A stretch of 64,000 bases of DNA, from positions 1 through 64,000 of the forward strand of contig JAFUFJ010000004.1 of NCBI GenBank assembly GCA_017469955.1, given 5' to 3'. The translations under genes were made by a program, and so were the position numbers. The stretch is from Prevotella sp. (lineage in GTDB: Bacteria; Bacteroidota; Bacteroidia; Bacteroidales; Bacteroidaceae). Positions 1-10,000 of the stretch are shown in pieces (position 1 is the first letter of the stretch; the number at the start of each line of letters is the position of its first letter). Below the pieces are notes generated by a model. The model ran no database searches. It had not been told where the DNA came from and saw nothing but the letters and a program-made list of their open reading frames with translations.

Positions 1-2
1 CC

Positions 3-37
3 AAGCAGACTTCCGGAAGGAAGTCTGCTTTCTTTTT
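3..37 (+). terminator. hairpin with T-tract, copy 1
   Basis: A perfect 12-bp stem (AAGCAGACTTCC pairing with GGAAGTCTGCTT, loop GGAA) is followed by TTTCTTTTT. It looks like an intrinsic terminator for a plus-strand gene lying before the window. A near copy follows at 135-170. Confidence 0.6.
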
Positions 38-134
38 CCGCCAATCCCAACAAATGCCCCCGGCAACGGCATGGAAGGGCACGCTAAGTTTGGATCTGCA
101 TAATCAAAAATCGAGCCCGATCGTCCCTACTTCC

Positions 135-170
135 AAGCAGATTTCCGGAAGGAAGTCTGCTTTCTCTTTT
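135..170 (+). terminator. hairpin with T-tract, copy 2
   Basis: Nearly identical to the hairpin at 3-37, with one base change that leaves a G-T pair in the stem, followed by TTTCTCTTTT. No gene lies between the two copies, so it is either a duplicated terminator or a small dispersed repeat. Confidence 0.5.
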
Positions 171-281
171 CCCGATGACAAAGTCGTAAGGTGTTGAGAA
201 CAAGGCTCTGACAACAGTACAAAAACCTCTTCATCCACAAAGGCGCAAACCATCATGCCGTCAGGCTGATTCTTTGTCTTT

Positions 282-388
282 GAGAAAGCTAAGACTTTAA
301 CCCGAGAAGTCTTAGGTTTCTTGCCCATAAAGCTATCCTTTCTCATCCATAAAGCTAAGAGTTCTCAGGCTAAAGTCTTAGCTTTCTC
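282..388. repeat. modular 22-bp-period palindrome array A1 (5 modules)
   Basis: Five 19-bp modules separated by 3-bp spacers (ccc, gcc, atc, agg). The first is GAGAAAGCTAAGACTTTAA and the last is CTAAAGTCTTAGCTTTCTC, which is its reverse complement except at the last base. The rest of 1-622 holds only the hairpins listed separately; short open frames across the array are by-products of the repeat. Confidence 0.85.
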
Positions 389-511
389 GCCGTCAACTGG
401 CGGAAAGAGCGAGACGAAGGGTAAGAAAGCGGGCCGGGAACCCTGCGGGACACCCCGCAGAATCCTCTGCCCTGCGGTGGTAAAAACTGGTCGGTCGACG
501 ACAGCAAAAGA

Positions 512-597
512 GGAATGAAGCATGGAAAGAAGACCATTTGACGGCCGTCTTCCGGCCCCCTCAGTCGGCGAGAGAGCCCTTTTCCATGCCTCATTCC
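512..597 (-). terminator. long inverted repeat downstream of the first peptide gene
   Basis: Arms at 512-528 and 581-597 (GGAATGA-CATGGAAA with its complement, one or two central mismatches) enclose a GC-rich loop. Read on the minus strand it is followed by TCTTTTG, so it is a plausible terminator for the peptide gene and the M6 protease gene ahead of it. Confidence 0.5.
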
Positions 598-622
598 TTC
601 GGTTCAGACCGTGCGTTGCCGG

Positions 623-838
623 TCAGTCTTCCCAGACATCGTGCAGGACGATGAACGGTTTGGCATCGGCTTCGAGGCCTTCAAGGTCGTCTCCTCCGTC
701 GCTAATCTCAATCTTCCCGTCCACACGGCCGTTGAAAATGCTGTCCATCTCGTCAGATCCTGCCATGAAAGCCTGTGCCGGCTCCGTCGAGAGGGTCGCT
801 GTCTGCGGTTGTATGTATGTGCGCTTATCTTGTCTCAT
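623..838 (-). CDS. small acidic TYIQP peptide, downstream of M6 protease
   Basis: Encodes 71 residues. It begins MRQDKRTYIQPQTATLS, has an Asp/Gly-rich middle (GGDD, DGK) and ends VWED. There is no obvious signal peptide or membrane segment. An upstream ATG at 856 overlaps the protease stop (ATGA), but AAAGGA lies just before the ATG at 838, and that start gives an N-terminus matching the peptide at 4017-4214, so 838 is preferred. It follows the protease gene closely and is probably co-transcribed with it. Two related peptides lie at 4017-4214 and 47354-47575, each beside a large secreted protein. Function is unknown. Precursor peptide, secretion partner or regulator are all possible; I know of no established role for this type. 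Confidence 0.7.
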   Translation of the reverse strand: MRQDKRTYIQPQTATLSTEPAQAFMAGSDEMDSIFNGRVDGKIEISDGGDDLEGLEADAKPFIVLHDVWED

Positions 839-852
839 TGCTCGTTCCTTTC

Positions 853-3528
853 TCATTTGATGATCACTTTGCGTCCGTTCCTGATATAGATGCCCTTCGG
901 AAGCGACCGGCTTGTGGCCGTCGTACCTACCTGCTGACCTTGGATATTGTAGATGCGGTCGACGGCTTCGGACTGGTTCTTTGAGGTCACTCCATCGATA
1001 CTTGTCTCTACATCGTCGAGGTCGACGCCCATGTCACCATAGACATCGTCATAGAAAATGACATGCTCGGGGTCGGAATCTTGGAGGAATGTGGGCGAGA
1101 AGCCTGACGCTACGCCCTCAGTGCTGTCTGCTTCAGTGGCGACAAAGTAGGCTCTGTAGGCCTTGGACGTAGACTTTCCTACCGAGCGATAGAACTTGTT
1201 GCCGCTGATGAAGTAGGCTCCCTCGGGCAGCAGTCCTGACGTCTTTGTGCCGGCAAAGGTCCATCCGTCGATGGTTACCGAGGCCTCGTCTGTGCTTTCG
1301 CGCGTCACTTTCTTGTAAGAGAACGGCCCCACCTTGGTGTCATGGCTCACCTTCACGAGGAACGGCACACCGGCTTGTGTGCTTGTTGTGCGTGCCGAAC
1401 CGTCGTCGGCCGTATTGGTTCTGAAGTTGACGGTTGTGCTTTTCGACGTTGTTGTCACACCGGCGAACTGGGCCACCATGGCATCAGTGCCGAAGTATTG
1501 TCGCACTTCCGTCTGGTTCAGGTCAAAAGGCAGCCACATGGTGCTCCACTTTCCTGCTGAAAGTGTGCGGTCAATCGTCACTTCATCATAGAGCCCTGTC
1601 GAGTAGATATCGCCCGCCTGCGCTCCTTCATGCAGTGCAAGGCTGGCAGCTTCTGGGTAGCGATAGATGAAGTTGACGGTGCCGTCAGCGTTGCGAGTGA
1701 TGTGATGTATCTCGTGATCGGCAAACGGTTTCGCCGTGTTTCCTGTCTGTGCCGTGCTATTATAGTAGACGGCAGCGGGCGTCGATGTGGCCGAAAGTTC
1801 GTTGTTAAGCTGAGTGCCAAGGTTGAGAGTGGTGCCCTTGCTGCTGTAGTATTCGTTCAGATAAGACGCTATTTCGCTGCCCGTCTTGCCGGCAAGCGTG
1901 GCATTATCGGCATATTTCTGCGGGAGGAAGTAGTCTGGTTCGTAAGGATAGGCATCCCAATGGAGCAGCCCTGCCACGTCGGTTCCTGCCCTGAACATGC
2001 TGATTCGCGCATGATCGTTGTTGCTATCGGCCGTGAGTGGATTGATCTTGATGCTGTTGTTATCCCAGATGGTCTGGTTGTAGTCGATGTGACTGATGAG
2101 CAGTCCGCTCCAGGGCAGATAGGTGTCCCACCCTGTCTGCTGGCGGTTCTCCAGCGTATAGAACTCGCCCGTCTTGTCGTTTCCACGGCAATATACCACA
2201 TAAGCCTCTCCTCCGTCGCCCAGAGCTGTCAAGCCTTCTACCACGGTTGGCTCGTCTAACACGATGGGATCGAGCCATCCTACCGCCCATCTTTCATAGG
2301 CCGTATAGCCTGCAGGGCAATAACCGTCGCCGTTGTAGCTGCCATATGACATGATGTCCCATGCGCCCATTCCCGAATTTCGGGTGTTGCTTGAGTCGTA
2401 AAGGTCGTGGTATCCCAGGCAGTGGCTGAACTCATGACACAGGGTTCCAATGCCGAAGATGCGCGTACCGGTGACGGTGCTGGTGCTCTGACGCATGCCA
2501 AACTCGTCATAGTCCCACGTCTTGTCGGTGGCTTGTTCGGGACTACAGGCGAAGACATCTATCTTTACCCCGTCTAAAGTCAATGCTCCGTAGGTGGGAG
2601 TCGTATAGGCATTACCGTTGGTTGTATAGCCATAGTAGTTTGCATTACTGGCGTATTTCGCGTCCGTAGTATACCTTGCTGACAGAGTTGACTTGACAGC
2701 GTAGGGTGTGTTTGCTCCGCCTTGATCGGCTTCTCCCTGACCTGCCCAGATCACAAACACCTCGTCTACCTCGCCGTCTCCGTCCCAGTCATACTTTGAA
2801 AAGTCCACACCCTGCTTGTCGGCAAGCTGCACAGCCTCGTAGATCATATAGCCCACATGGGAATCACGATAGAAGGTTGTGCCGTCTTTCCTGAGGATGG
2901 GCGCGCCGTAATAGTCGCGTTTCTGGGAAAGAGCGACAGGGCCGACAACGTCGAAGTCGATGTCGAACTGGTAGTTTCCGTTGCGGTCAATGCTTTGGTC
3001 GCGGAAATAGTCGCGCACGCTGCCCACGAAAGGCTCCACGTTGAAGCCCACTTCGTTGACGATGCGCTTATAAAGGCCGTTGACACTGCTCACGCCATAC
3101 TTCGACTCCTGATAGTAATCGTGGAACTTCACGTCGGTGAACTCGGCCAGGATGACGATGCCTTTCTTTGAGCCTTGGAAGTAACTTGTGTCCTTATAGC
3201 CTGCCTTACGGCGCGCCTTCTGTGCCCCCTTGGCCTGTAAAGCCTGCTCAATCTGAGCCTCAACATAGGCTGCACGTGTGGTGTCGGCTTGCACTTCTTC
3301 GAGCGTAGTCTGCCGAAACACGTCCTTGCCTGCCTCGACATAGACGTTTCCCTCTCGGTCGAAATAGAGGATTTCCCTTTCGTCTCCACGCGGTTCTACA
3401 AGCACTCGACGGCCATCTGCAAGCCGAACATACTGCCACATCCCCGGCTTTACGGGGACGGCATACAAGACTGCTGACAGACAAAGGGCTGCCGTCAGCA
3501 CCAGAAGTCTCACCTTCACTCGTTTCAT
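853..3528 (-). CDS. secreted M6 family metalloprotease with C-terminal sorting-like region
   Basis: Encodes 891 aa with an N-terminal signal peptide. The zinc motif HEFSHCLGYHD starts near residue 365 and is followed by SGMGAWDIMSYGSYN, as in M6 (immune inhibitor A-like) peptidases, where the HExxH histidines and a downstream Asp bind zinc. This makes it a likely secreted protein-degrading enzyme. The last 240 residues or so (from near 649) form a beta-rich region also seen in the proteins at 4238-6346 and 47596-49932, and end LPKGIYIRNGRKVIIK, resembling type IX secretion cargo tails. The small peptide gene follows immediately on the same strand. No TAnnTTTG box was seen in the upstream 100 bp. 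The family call is firm; the physiological substrate is not inferable. Confidence 0.9.
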   Translation of the reverse strand: MKRVKVRLLVLTAALCLSAVLYAVPVKPGMWQYVRLADGRRVLVEPRGDEREILYFDREGNVYVEAGKDVFRQTTLEEVQADTTRAAYVEAQIEQALQAKGAQKARRKAGYKDTSYFQGSKKGIVILAEFTDVKFHDYYQESKYGVSSVNGLYKRIVNEVGFNVEPFVGSVRDYFRDQSIDRNGNYQFDIDFDVVGPVALSQKRDYYGAPILRKDGTTFYRDSHVGYMIYEAVQLADKQGVDFSKYDWDGDGEVDEVFVIWAGQGEADQGGANTPYAVKSTLSARYTTDAKYASNANYYGYTTNGNAYTTPTYGALTLDGVKIDVFACSPEQATDKTWDYDEFGMRQSTSTVTGTRIFGIGTLCHEFSHCLGYHDLYDSSNTRNSGMGAWDIMSYGSYNGDGYCPAGYTAYERWAVGWLDPIVLDEPTVVEGLTALGDGGEAYVVYCRGNDKTGEFYTLENRQQTGWDTYLPWSGLLISHIDYNQTIWDNNSIKINPLTADSNNDHARISMFRAGTDVAGLLHWDAYPYEPDYFLPQKYADNATLAGKTGSEIASYLNEYYSSKGTTLNLGTQLNNELSATSTPAAVYYNSTAQTGNTAKPFADHEIHHITRNADGTVNFIYRYPEAASLALHEGAQAGDIYSTGLYDEVTIDRTLSAGKWSTMWLPFDLNQTEVRQYFGTDAMVAQFAGVTTTSKSTTVNFRTNTADDGSARTTSTQAGVPFLVKVSHDTKVGPFSYKKVTRESTDEASVTIDGWTFAGTKTSGLLPEGAYFISGNKFYRSVGKSTSKAYRAYFVATEADSTEGVASGFSPTFLQDSDPEHVIFYDDVYGDMGVDLDDVETSIDGVTSKNQSEAVDRIYNIQGQQVGTTATSRSLPKGIYIRNGRKVIIK

Positions 3529-3633
3529 CTTTTCGTTTTTACTGCCGTGTTCTTACGGTCTTTATTGTTGTTTTCTTATGTCTTTCTTGCAGTGTTCCTA
3601 TTCTGCTGCCGTTGCTTCCTGTCGTTTCACGGC

Positions 3634-3718
3634 TGTACATCTGCCGTGTACGGGCCATACATGTGGCTGGTATGCTTCATACATCATAGATGTACGGCAC
3701 AGAACCCTTAGCTTTCTC
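3634..3718. repeat. modular 22-bp-period palindrome array A2 (hybrid, 4 modules)
   Basis: Four 19-bp modules with 3-bp spacers (ggc, ctt, gca). The first three use ACATC/ACATG-type half-words, for example CATACATCATAGATGTACG. The fourth is CAGAACCCTTAGCTTTCTC, of the AAAGC type. It lies between the M6 gene start and the second peptide gene. Confidence 0.75.
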
Positions 3719-3797
3719 GCGGGCTACTGCCCGACAGAATGATACAAAAGGCTGCCGGTCGGGACGTGACGGCTCCCGCCTGTGCTTCGCAACAACG

Positions 3798-3846
3798 ACA
3801 ATGGGAGTGGAGAAACGGCCTCGACAGCCATATCCACTCCCATTGT
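3798..3846 (-). terminator. 14-bp perfect inverted repeat downstream of the second peptide
   Basis: ACAATGGGAGTGGA (3798-3811) pairs perfectly with 3833-3846 across a 21-nt loop. Its position about 170 bp past the peptide stop fits a 3' end structure for the leucine-rich-repeat/peptide unit, but no clear T-tract follows. The remainder of 3719-4016 shows nothing else I can name. Confidence 0.4.
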
Positions 3847-4016
3847 GCTGTTTCTGATCAGTCTGGCAACATGACGGTCCTTCCGGCCGTTGTGCCCGCG
3901 AGGGGCTTCCCTTGAGGGGCGCGTCACCGCCCTGTGCGAGGCATGGAAAGCCGTCGGCTGCCGCATGACTCATTGACGGACCACACTGACGAAGAGGATC
4001 TGTCCTGCTCAACCGG

Positions 4017-4214
4017 CTAATCCCAGTCAATGTCGTCCCACGTGTTCCAGGGATTTCCCTTGGCGTCGACATCGTCGTCGGCACTTCCGTTTCCGCCGAA
4101 GTCAAACTGATCGCCGGGAGCCTTGCCGTCAACGTTCACCGAGTTGTGGGTGATCTGCATGAGCTCGGGCAAGAATATTTCTTCTGTCGTGGGCTGAATA
4201 TATGTCTTCTTCAT
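4017..4214 (-). CDS. small acidic TYIQP peptide, downstream of LRR protein
   Basis: Encodes 65 residues. It begins MKKTYIQPTTEEIFLPE, then has a Gly/Asp-rich segment (FGGNGSADDD) and ends WDDIDWD. A strong Shine-Dalgarno sequence, GGAGG, lies about 9 nt before the ATG at 4214; this decides against a TTG start at 4229. The gene lies 23 nt downstream of the leucine-rich-repeat gene stop and is probably in the same transcript. It is related in layout to the peptides at 623-838 and 47354-47575: Tyr-x-x-Pro near the N-terminus, then hydrophobic residues, then an acidic Gly-rich part, then a terminal Trp-Asp motif. Function is unknown. Confidence 0.75.
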   Translation of the reverse strand: MKKTYIQPTTEEIFLPELMQITHNSVNVDGKAPGDQFDFGGNGSADDDVDAKGNPWNTWDDIDWD

Positions 4215-4237
4215 TTTCTTTACCTCCAATTTTCAAG

Positions 4238-6346
4238 TTACTTTACAACCACTTTCTTTCCGTTGATGACATAGATGCCTGCAGGCAAGTCAATCTTGTC
4301 GACGCTCATTTTGCGGCCGTTCAGGTCGTAAATATTGATGTCATAGACCGTGTTCTGCCCGGCATCCACGCTGCTGATGGCTGTAGGCTGGACGAAATTA
4401 CCCACGGCAGAGGTAGAGATCTGCGAGCCAACGCCGTCGATTTGTACCCTCCACCATGCACGGGTATCCTGCGCAGTGGCGCCCTCTGCAGCGCTTGGAA
4501 CGCGCTTGAATTTGCCATTAGAGAGGTAGAAGTCCCACGGGAACATCTTGTATGGCTGCATGCGGCCTCTGAAAATAATCTCGGCATGGTCGTCGTCGTT
4601 GTCGACAGTCACGCGGGTTTCGCGGTTGACGGCACGGCTTTCCATGAAGCTTTGGTCGGTAAGGTCCTGCACGTTCCACAAGGTGACGACGATTTCCTTT
4701 TCGGGTTTGATGAGTAATGGGGTAAGAGTGGGCAGGTCGTCTGTTACGTCTATCTCCTCGAAGGTCAGCGAATAGAGACGGTTGCCCGGGTCAATCGCGC
4801 CCGTAGCGACGCCACGCGAGGCCGACTTCATGGTGGCAACAACGGTGCCTTCGCCAAACTGCTGCTTGTAGTTCTTCGTGAAGGCGCTGCATGCCTCTGT
4901 GTTAGGGAACACTACTGTGGCCCAAGTGCCGGCCTTGAAGGTACGGGTAATCTCCATGGCCTCGAACTTATTGTCCTGTTCGAGGGCAATCTTCCACGAC
5001 TCATTAGAGGTGTAGTCGTCCAACAAGTTTCCGCGAACATAGAACGTTGCCCCGCTCACATCTTCGGCACAGCCACGGCTATTGCTTGCGAAGGGTTTGA
5101 TCTCGTCGCCTAGACCCACCCCGTTCGACTGCAGGTCGGCCGGTTTTCCGAGCAGATAGACGGTGTTCAAGCTCTCACATCCGTGCAAGAATGCGCCATC
5201 GATGTTAGTCACGCTGGCCGGAACCGTCAGCGTTGTCAGCTCCATGGCCAAGCAAAGGAAGTGAGGACCCACGGTGGTAAGCGAGGAAGGCAGGTTGATG
5301 TTGGCCAGCTTGAAGTTGTATTGCAGGGCACACTCCTCAATGGTCTGCACGCCTACGGGTATGTCTAACGCCGTCAGGTTGTCGCACACCCAGAAGGTAT
5401 ACTTAGGTATCACGGTCACCTTTGCCTCTTCCTGGAACTGAAAATTGGTGAGAGACGTGCAGTGTTCGAACACTCCACCGTAGCTATCAGTACCAAGATG
5501 CTCGACAGAATTGGGTATTACCACGTTGTTCAGCTTCGTACAACCCATGAAAGCATAGTCGCCGATGTAGCGCATGGTCGAGGGAAACGTGACTGACTGC
5601 AGATAGTCGTTCATGTGGTTGTTGGGATAGTACCACGTGAGTGGTTCTGTCGAATTGGGATCGCAATACGACATCTTCAGGGGATCATACTCGTCCCAGC
5701 AGAAGCCATACTCCTGAACAGCCACTACCGTGTAGCTGTTCCCGTCGGGATCGGCGATGGAAGCCGGGATGTTGACTGACGAAACCGTGGAATAAGGCAC
5801 GGTCTCTCTGGTGCGCTTCCAGAACCTTCGTGCCTGGCTTGTCTCGTCAAGGGCGGTGCTGAGGAAGCCGACAAACTCATACTTCGTTGCCCCGTTGTCG
5901 ACGGTTATCGTATAGTCCTTGAACGTGATAATCTCGTTTTTGAACTGACTGCCAACGTAAGGACGGCCTACATCCGACTTGATGTCCTCGATATAGAAAC
6001 CGTATCGTGTGCCGTTGATGGTCACATAAGTATTATATTTAAACGTGTATTTCTTATTATTATATGCGTAACTCGATTCTTTACTCAACGAACTATACGA
6101 TGAATTGACGGTGTCCACGCACTGCTTGGTGTCCTTTAGGTGCAGCCTTACTGCCACTTCTCCGCTGAGAGTCTCAACTGTTCCCTTTGGACGATGCTCG
6201 AAGGTGGTGGAGTATTCAAGGATTCCATCGGTGAATCCCTTGGAATGGTCGGAAGCGTCGAGCCACGTTGTTGCGCCTCCTTGTGCCGAAACGGCCACGC
6301 TAACGGCCAGCATGGCTGCGGCCATTAAAAACTTCATTGCTTTCAT
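4238..6346 (-). CDS. secreted BspA-like leucine-rich repeat protein
   Basis: Encodes 702 aa with a signal peptide (ends VSAQ near residue 22). The middle carries BspA/LRR_5-type repeats, recognisable by IGDYAFMGCTKLNNVVIP, TSLTNF, LTALDIP and TIEECAL (roughly residues 250-420). Such proteins are surface adhesins or binding proteins in oral and gut Bacteroidetes. From about residue 465 the C-terminus resembles that of the M6 protease (TRTFKAGTWATVVFP versus DRTLSAGKWSTMWLP) and ends LPAGIYVINGKKVVVK, a type IX cargo-like tail. The small TYIQP peptide gene follows. MKFLM at 6337 is a possible alternative start. The ligand is unknown. Confidence 0.85.
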   Translation of the reverse strand: MKAMKFLMAAAMLAVSVAVSAQGGATTWLDASDHSKGFTDGILEYSTTFEHRPKGTVETLSGEVAVRLHLKDTKQCVDTVNSSYSSLSKESSYAYNNKKYTFKYNTYVTINGTRYGFYIEDIKSDVGRPYVGSQFKNEIITFKDYTITVDNGATKYEFVGFLSTALDETSQARRFWKRTRETVPYSTVSSVNIPASIADPDGNSYTVVAVQEYGFCWDEYDPLKMSYCDPNSTEPLTWYYPNNHMNDYLQSVTFPSTMRYIGDYAFMGCTKLNNVVIPNSVEHLGTDSYGGVFEHCTSLTNFQFQEEAKVTVIPKYTFWVCDNLTALDIPVGVQTIEECALQYNFKLANINLPSSLTTVGPHFLCLAMELTTLTVPASVTNIDGAFLHGCESLNTVYLLGKPADLQSNGVGLGDEIKPFASNSRGCAEDVSGATFYVRGNLLDDYTSNESWKIALEQDNKFEAMEITRTFKAGTWATVVFPNTEACSAFTKNYKQQFGEGTVVATMKSASRGVATGAIDPGNRLYSLTFEEIDVTDDLPTLTPLLIKPEKEIVVTLWNVQDLTDQSFMESRAVNRETRVTVDNDDDHAEIIFRGRMQPYKMFPWDFYLSNGKFKRVPSAAEGATAQDTRAWWRVQIDGVGSQISTSAVGNFVQPTAISSVDAGQNTVYDINIYDLNGRKMSVDKIDLPAGIYVINGKKVVVK

Positions 6347-6497
6347 ACTTGAATTTTATGTTTATTTTCTAATTATTATGCACCGGCAAACCGTTGGCTA
6401 TGACGGCCACGTAAGTCGTTAAGACTGTTGTGAAAAGTGCAGATACAGGGCGTGAACGGTCCCCGCTATACTATACTTGAATTGCTATAATCGGTTG

Positions 6498-6505
6498 CAA
6501 AATTA
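6498..6505 (-). promoter_or_regulatory. TAATTTTG -7 box for LRR gene
   Basis: On the minus strand this reads TAATTTTG, matching the Bacteroidetes TAnnTTTG box. No good -33 TTTG was seen. It implies a leader of about 145 nt before the leucine-rich-repeat gene. Confidence 0.5.
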
Positions 6506-6692
6506 GAACATGCGCATGATATTCAGCCTATTAGGGGGGGTAAAAGTGTTGATTTTTAAGAAGATTTAACTGTTTTGGCCCGAAAATGGCGCCCGAAAAG
6601 GGTGTTTTTCGGCTAACTGGGTGCGCTAACAGCGCAGGCAAAGCCGTAGAGAACCGGCAGGGACGTGGCGCTGCCGTGGCAGGGACGAGGCT

Positions 6693-6799
6693 GAGAAAGC
6701 TATGGGTTCAGAGTGAGAAGTCTTAGCTTTATGGGCGAGAAAGGATAGACTTCTCGGGCAGAACCCATAGACTTCTGGGGCTAAAGTCTTAGCTTTCTC
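6693..6799. repeat. modular 22-bp-period palindrome array A3 (5 modules)
   Basis: Five 19-bp modules with spacers agt, ggc, ggg, ggg. The outer modules are GAGAAAGCTATGGGTTCAG and CTAAAGTCTTAGCTTTCTC. It sits in the 750-bp gap between the divergent leucine-rich-repeat and susC genes. The sequence on either side is otherwise featureless apart from the two promoters listed. Confidence 0.85.
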
Positions 6800-6986
6800 G
6801 CGGGCAACGGTGCGGGAGGGTGGGACGAAGGGCAAGAGAACGGGGCACGAAGCGACACGCTGCGACGGATGAAGGCTGGGGGAAGAGGGCAGCGGAAACA
6901 CCCGTTTTGCCCCTCCTAAGAGGTCTAAATGCAGCAACCGAGTGAAAATTTTTGAAATTTTCTGATGGGTATTTGTAAAATATTCG

Positions 6987-6994
6987 TATCTTTG
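6987..6994 (+). promoter_or_regulatory. TATCTTTG -7 box for susC
   Basis: Matches TAnnTTTG about 105 bp before the susC ATG. It supports translation starting at 7099 rather than at the upstream in-frame ATG at 7027. The -33 element is not clear. Confidence 0.6.
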
Positions 6995-7098
6995 CACCGA
7001 CTTAAACCTAACGATGCGACAGTCCAATGCTGAAGAAGCAGAGGCTCAACGATACGACTAAATATCAACAACCTATAAAACAATACAAACAACGTAGT

Positions 7099-10000
7099 AT
7101 GGAAAAAGTATCTCTATTTGGGAAAGCATTGCTTTTTCTGTTCCTTTTGATCGCTCCACCCGTGGCGCTTCATGCGCAGGAGGTGAAGGGAACAGTGACT
7201 GATGCCTCTACCGGTGAGCCGTTGATCGGCGTCACCATCAAGTCGTTGGATACGAAGGCTATGGCTGTTACCGACTTCGACGGTCAGTATACCATCAGCA
7301 GTCAGCCTAACGACCGTTTGCAATTCTCCTATGTGGGCTACGAAGAGGAGACCGTGAAGGTGGGCACTCGCCGGACGGTCGACGTGGAGTTGAAGGCTCT
7401 TGTGCAGAGCTTGAACGACATCGTGGTCATCGGTTACGGTACGCAGCGCAAGGCCGACCTGACAGGTTCGGTAGGCGTCGTGGACATGGAGGAGGCCAAA
7501 AAGACGGCTGCCACCAACATTTATGAAATGCTTCAGGGCCAGGTGCCGGGCATCTCGGTGAGCACCACGAGCCAGCCTGGTGCGATGAGCCACGTGCAAA
7601 TACGTGGTGTGGGCTCGTTCAACACCGTGGGTCCACTGTATGTTCTCGACGGAATGATCGTCAACGACGTGAACCATCTCAACCCGAACGAGATCGAATC
7701 AATGCAAGTTCTCAAAGACGCGTCGGCCGCAGCTATCTATGGTGCTCGGGGTGCAAACGGTGTGATCTTGATCGAAACTAAGAAGGGAAAAAAGGGACAA
7801 CCCACACTGGATGTCTCGGCAACATGGAGCGTTGCCGACCTGCCCAAGAAGATTGACATGATGTCGACGACCGACTTCATGCGGTATAACGAGCAGGCTT
7901 ACCTGAACGCCAACGCCGACTGGCCGGGAGCAAACTACTCAAGCGTGAACACTGGAAAGTATATTCCGAACACAGACTGGCAGAAGGCTGCCTTCCAAAC
8001 CGGCTTCACGCAGGACTATAATATAATGTACGCGCAAGGCTCTGACAACGTGAACATGGCTATCGGAGCAGGATATATGGACCAGAAGGGCGTGATAGAA
8101 GGACCGAAGTATCAACGTTTCACGGCCAGAATGAACGCCGACGCGACCTACGGAATCCTGAAAATAGGCTATAACTCGACGTTCCAGCACACCATCAGCC
8201 ACGAGACTATCACGGGCGCAAGCAACGGCGGTCCGTTTGTTGGCTCAACGTCGATGCCTCCGGTGATACCCGTTTGGGACCCGTTTGAGCCCGCACAACA
8301 CAAAGGAGACCCGGGATTCGGATACGGAAGCCAGGACTTCCCGACCTATGCCAGCAACCCTGTAGGCGTGCAATACTCAAATGACAACCTCACGGTGAAC
8401 AACCGTATCATCGCCAATGCTTTCGCTGAACTGAAGCTGTTCAAACACTTCACCTACAAACTGAACTTCGGCGTAGACGCCTGGTTTGGCCGTCATAAGA
8501 ACATTGCGCACTGTTATACCACGCGAATGGGCTCGGCCGAACAGCGATACGACGACGTTCTGACCGACAACCGTGACCAACGTGCCACGACTATCCTCGA
8601 CAACACGCTGACCTACCAGAACTCTTTCGGCAAGCACAACCTGACTGCTCTCGTAGGACACACTGCAGAAGAGGTGAACTGGCACTGGCTTGAGGCACAG
8701 GGATACAACCAGCAAGTGGAAGGTCTCTATGAAATCAGCCTCGTAGGCACACAGAACAACATGGCAGGAAAGCCCGAAAGACGCCGCCAACTGTCGTACA
8801 TCGGACGTATCGACTACAACTACGACGGCAAGTATCTGGCTCAGTTCAACTTCCGTTCGGACGGTTCGTCGAAGTTCGGTACCAATAAACGCCGCGGTTA
8901 CTTCCCGTCGTTCTCGTTCGGATGGCGCATCAGTGAAGAGAAGTTCTGGGAGCCTGTAAAGGATGTTGTCGACAACCTGAAGCTGAGAGCCAGCTGGGGT
9001 AAGGTGGGCGACATGCAGTCGTTAGGCAACTATAGCTATATTCCGACCATCGACCACAGCGGTCCTTACGAGGGCTACTTTGCCGTATTCGGCCCAGCAG
9101 GGATGGAAACCATCAACTATGGTGCCACACAATCGTCGAAGGTGAACGTCGACTTAGGATGGGAAACGAAGACTACCACCAACATCGGTGTCGACTTCAA
9201 CATGTTCAACAGCCGTCTGTTCGGTTCGTTTGAGTGGTTCAACGCCAAGTCGACCGACCTGCTTCTGAACGTTCCTCAGTCGTGGGCAACTGGTATTTCC
9301 AGCCTGTGGACCAACTACGGAGAGATGCGTAACCGCGGTATTGAGCTGATGATTGGATGGAGAGACAAGCTGAAAGACTTCGACTACAGCATCAGTGCCA
9401 ACCTTTCTACGGTACGAAACAAGGTCTTGAAGATGGGCGATGCCTACGTGCAGGAAGGCTATACCCGCTCGGAAGTGGGACGCTCGATCTCCGACTTCTA
9501 CCTCCTGAAGGCCGACGGAATATTCCAGTCAATGGACGAAATCCTTGAATACACCACCACACTCGACGACGGGTCTGTCAGAGTTATCCAGCCAAACGCA
9601 CAGCCAGGCGACGTGAAATACATCGACGTCAACGGCGACGGACAGATAGATGACACTGACAAGGACTGGTGCGGAAGCCCGCTTCCGAAGTTCGAACTGG
9701 GCTTCAATGTCAGCCTTGGCTACAAAGGATTCGACTTCAACATGCTGTGGGCCGGCCGCTTCGGCAACAAGATCTACAACGAACGCCGTGCAAGCACGCT
9801 CGGATTCACCGTGGACAACATCCCCGCAGATGCCACTCCTTGGACATGGGACAACCCATCGAACACCTATCCCCGCATGTATGCCAACTCAACTGACAAC
9901 AACAAAGCCAGTGATCGCTTCCTCGAAAAGGGCACTTACTTCCGCATGAAGAACATCCAGCTGGGATATACTCTGCCGTCGGAGATAACAAGAAAGATCT

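Noticed and set aside
104-346. An 80-codon minus-strand ORF, and similar ORFs at 50097-50327, 26764-26979 and 46440-46826 with shared KxKTSxAKVLAFS-like segments
   Set aside because: The similarity comes from the 22-bp DNA arrays. The period is not a multiple of three and the frames differ among copies, so they are not a protein family.
282-388. CRISPR array
   Set aside because: Modules are 19 bp with only 3-bp spacers, are palindromic and vary in their inner words; there are no unique spacers of 30 bp or more and no cas genes.
7027-7098. N-terminal extension of susC
   Set aside because: It would place a charged segment before the signal peptide; the ATG at 7099 fits.
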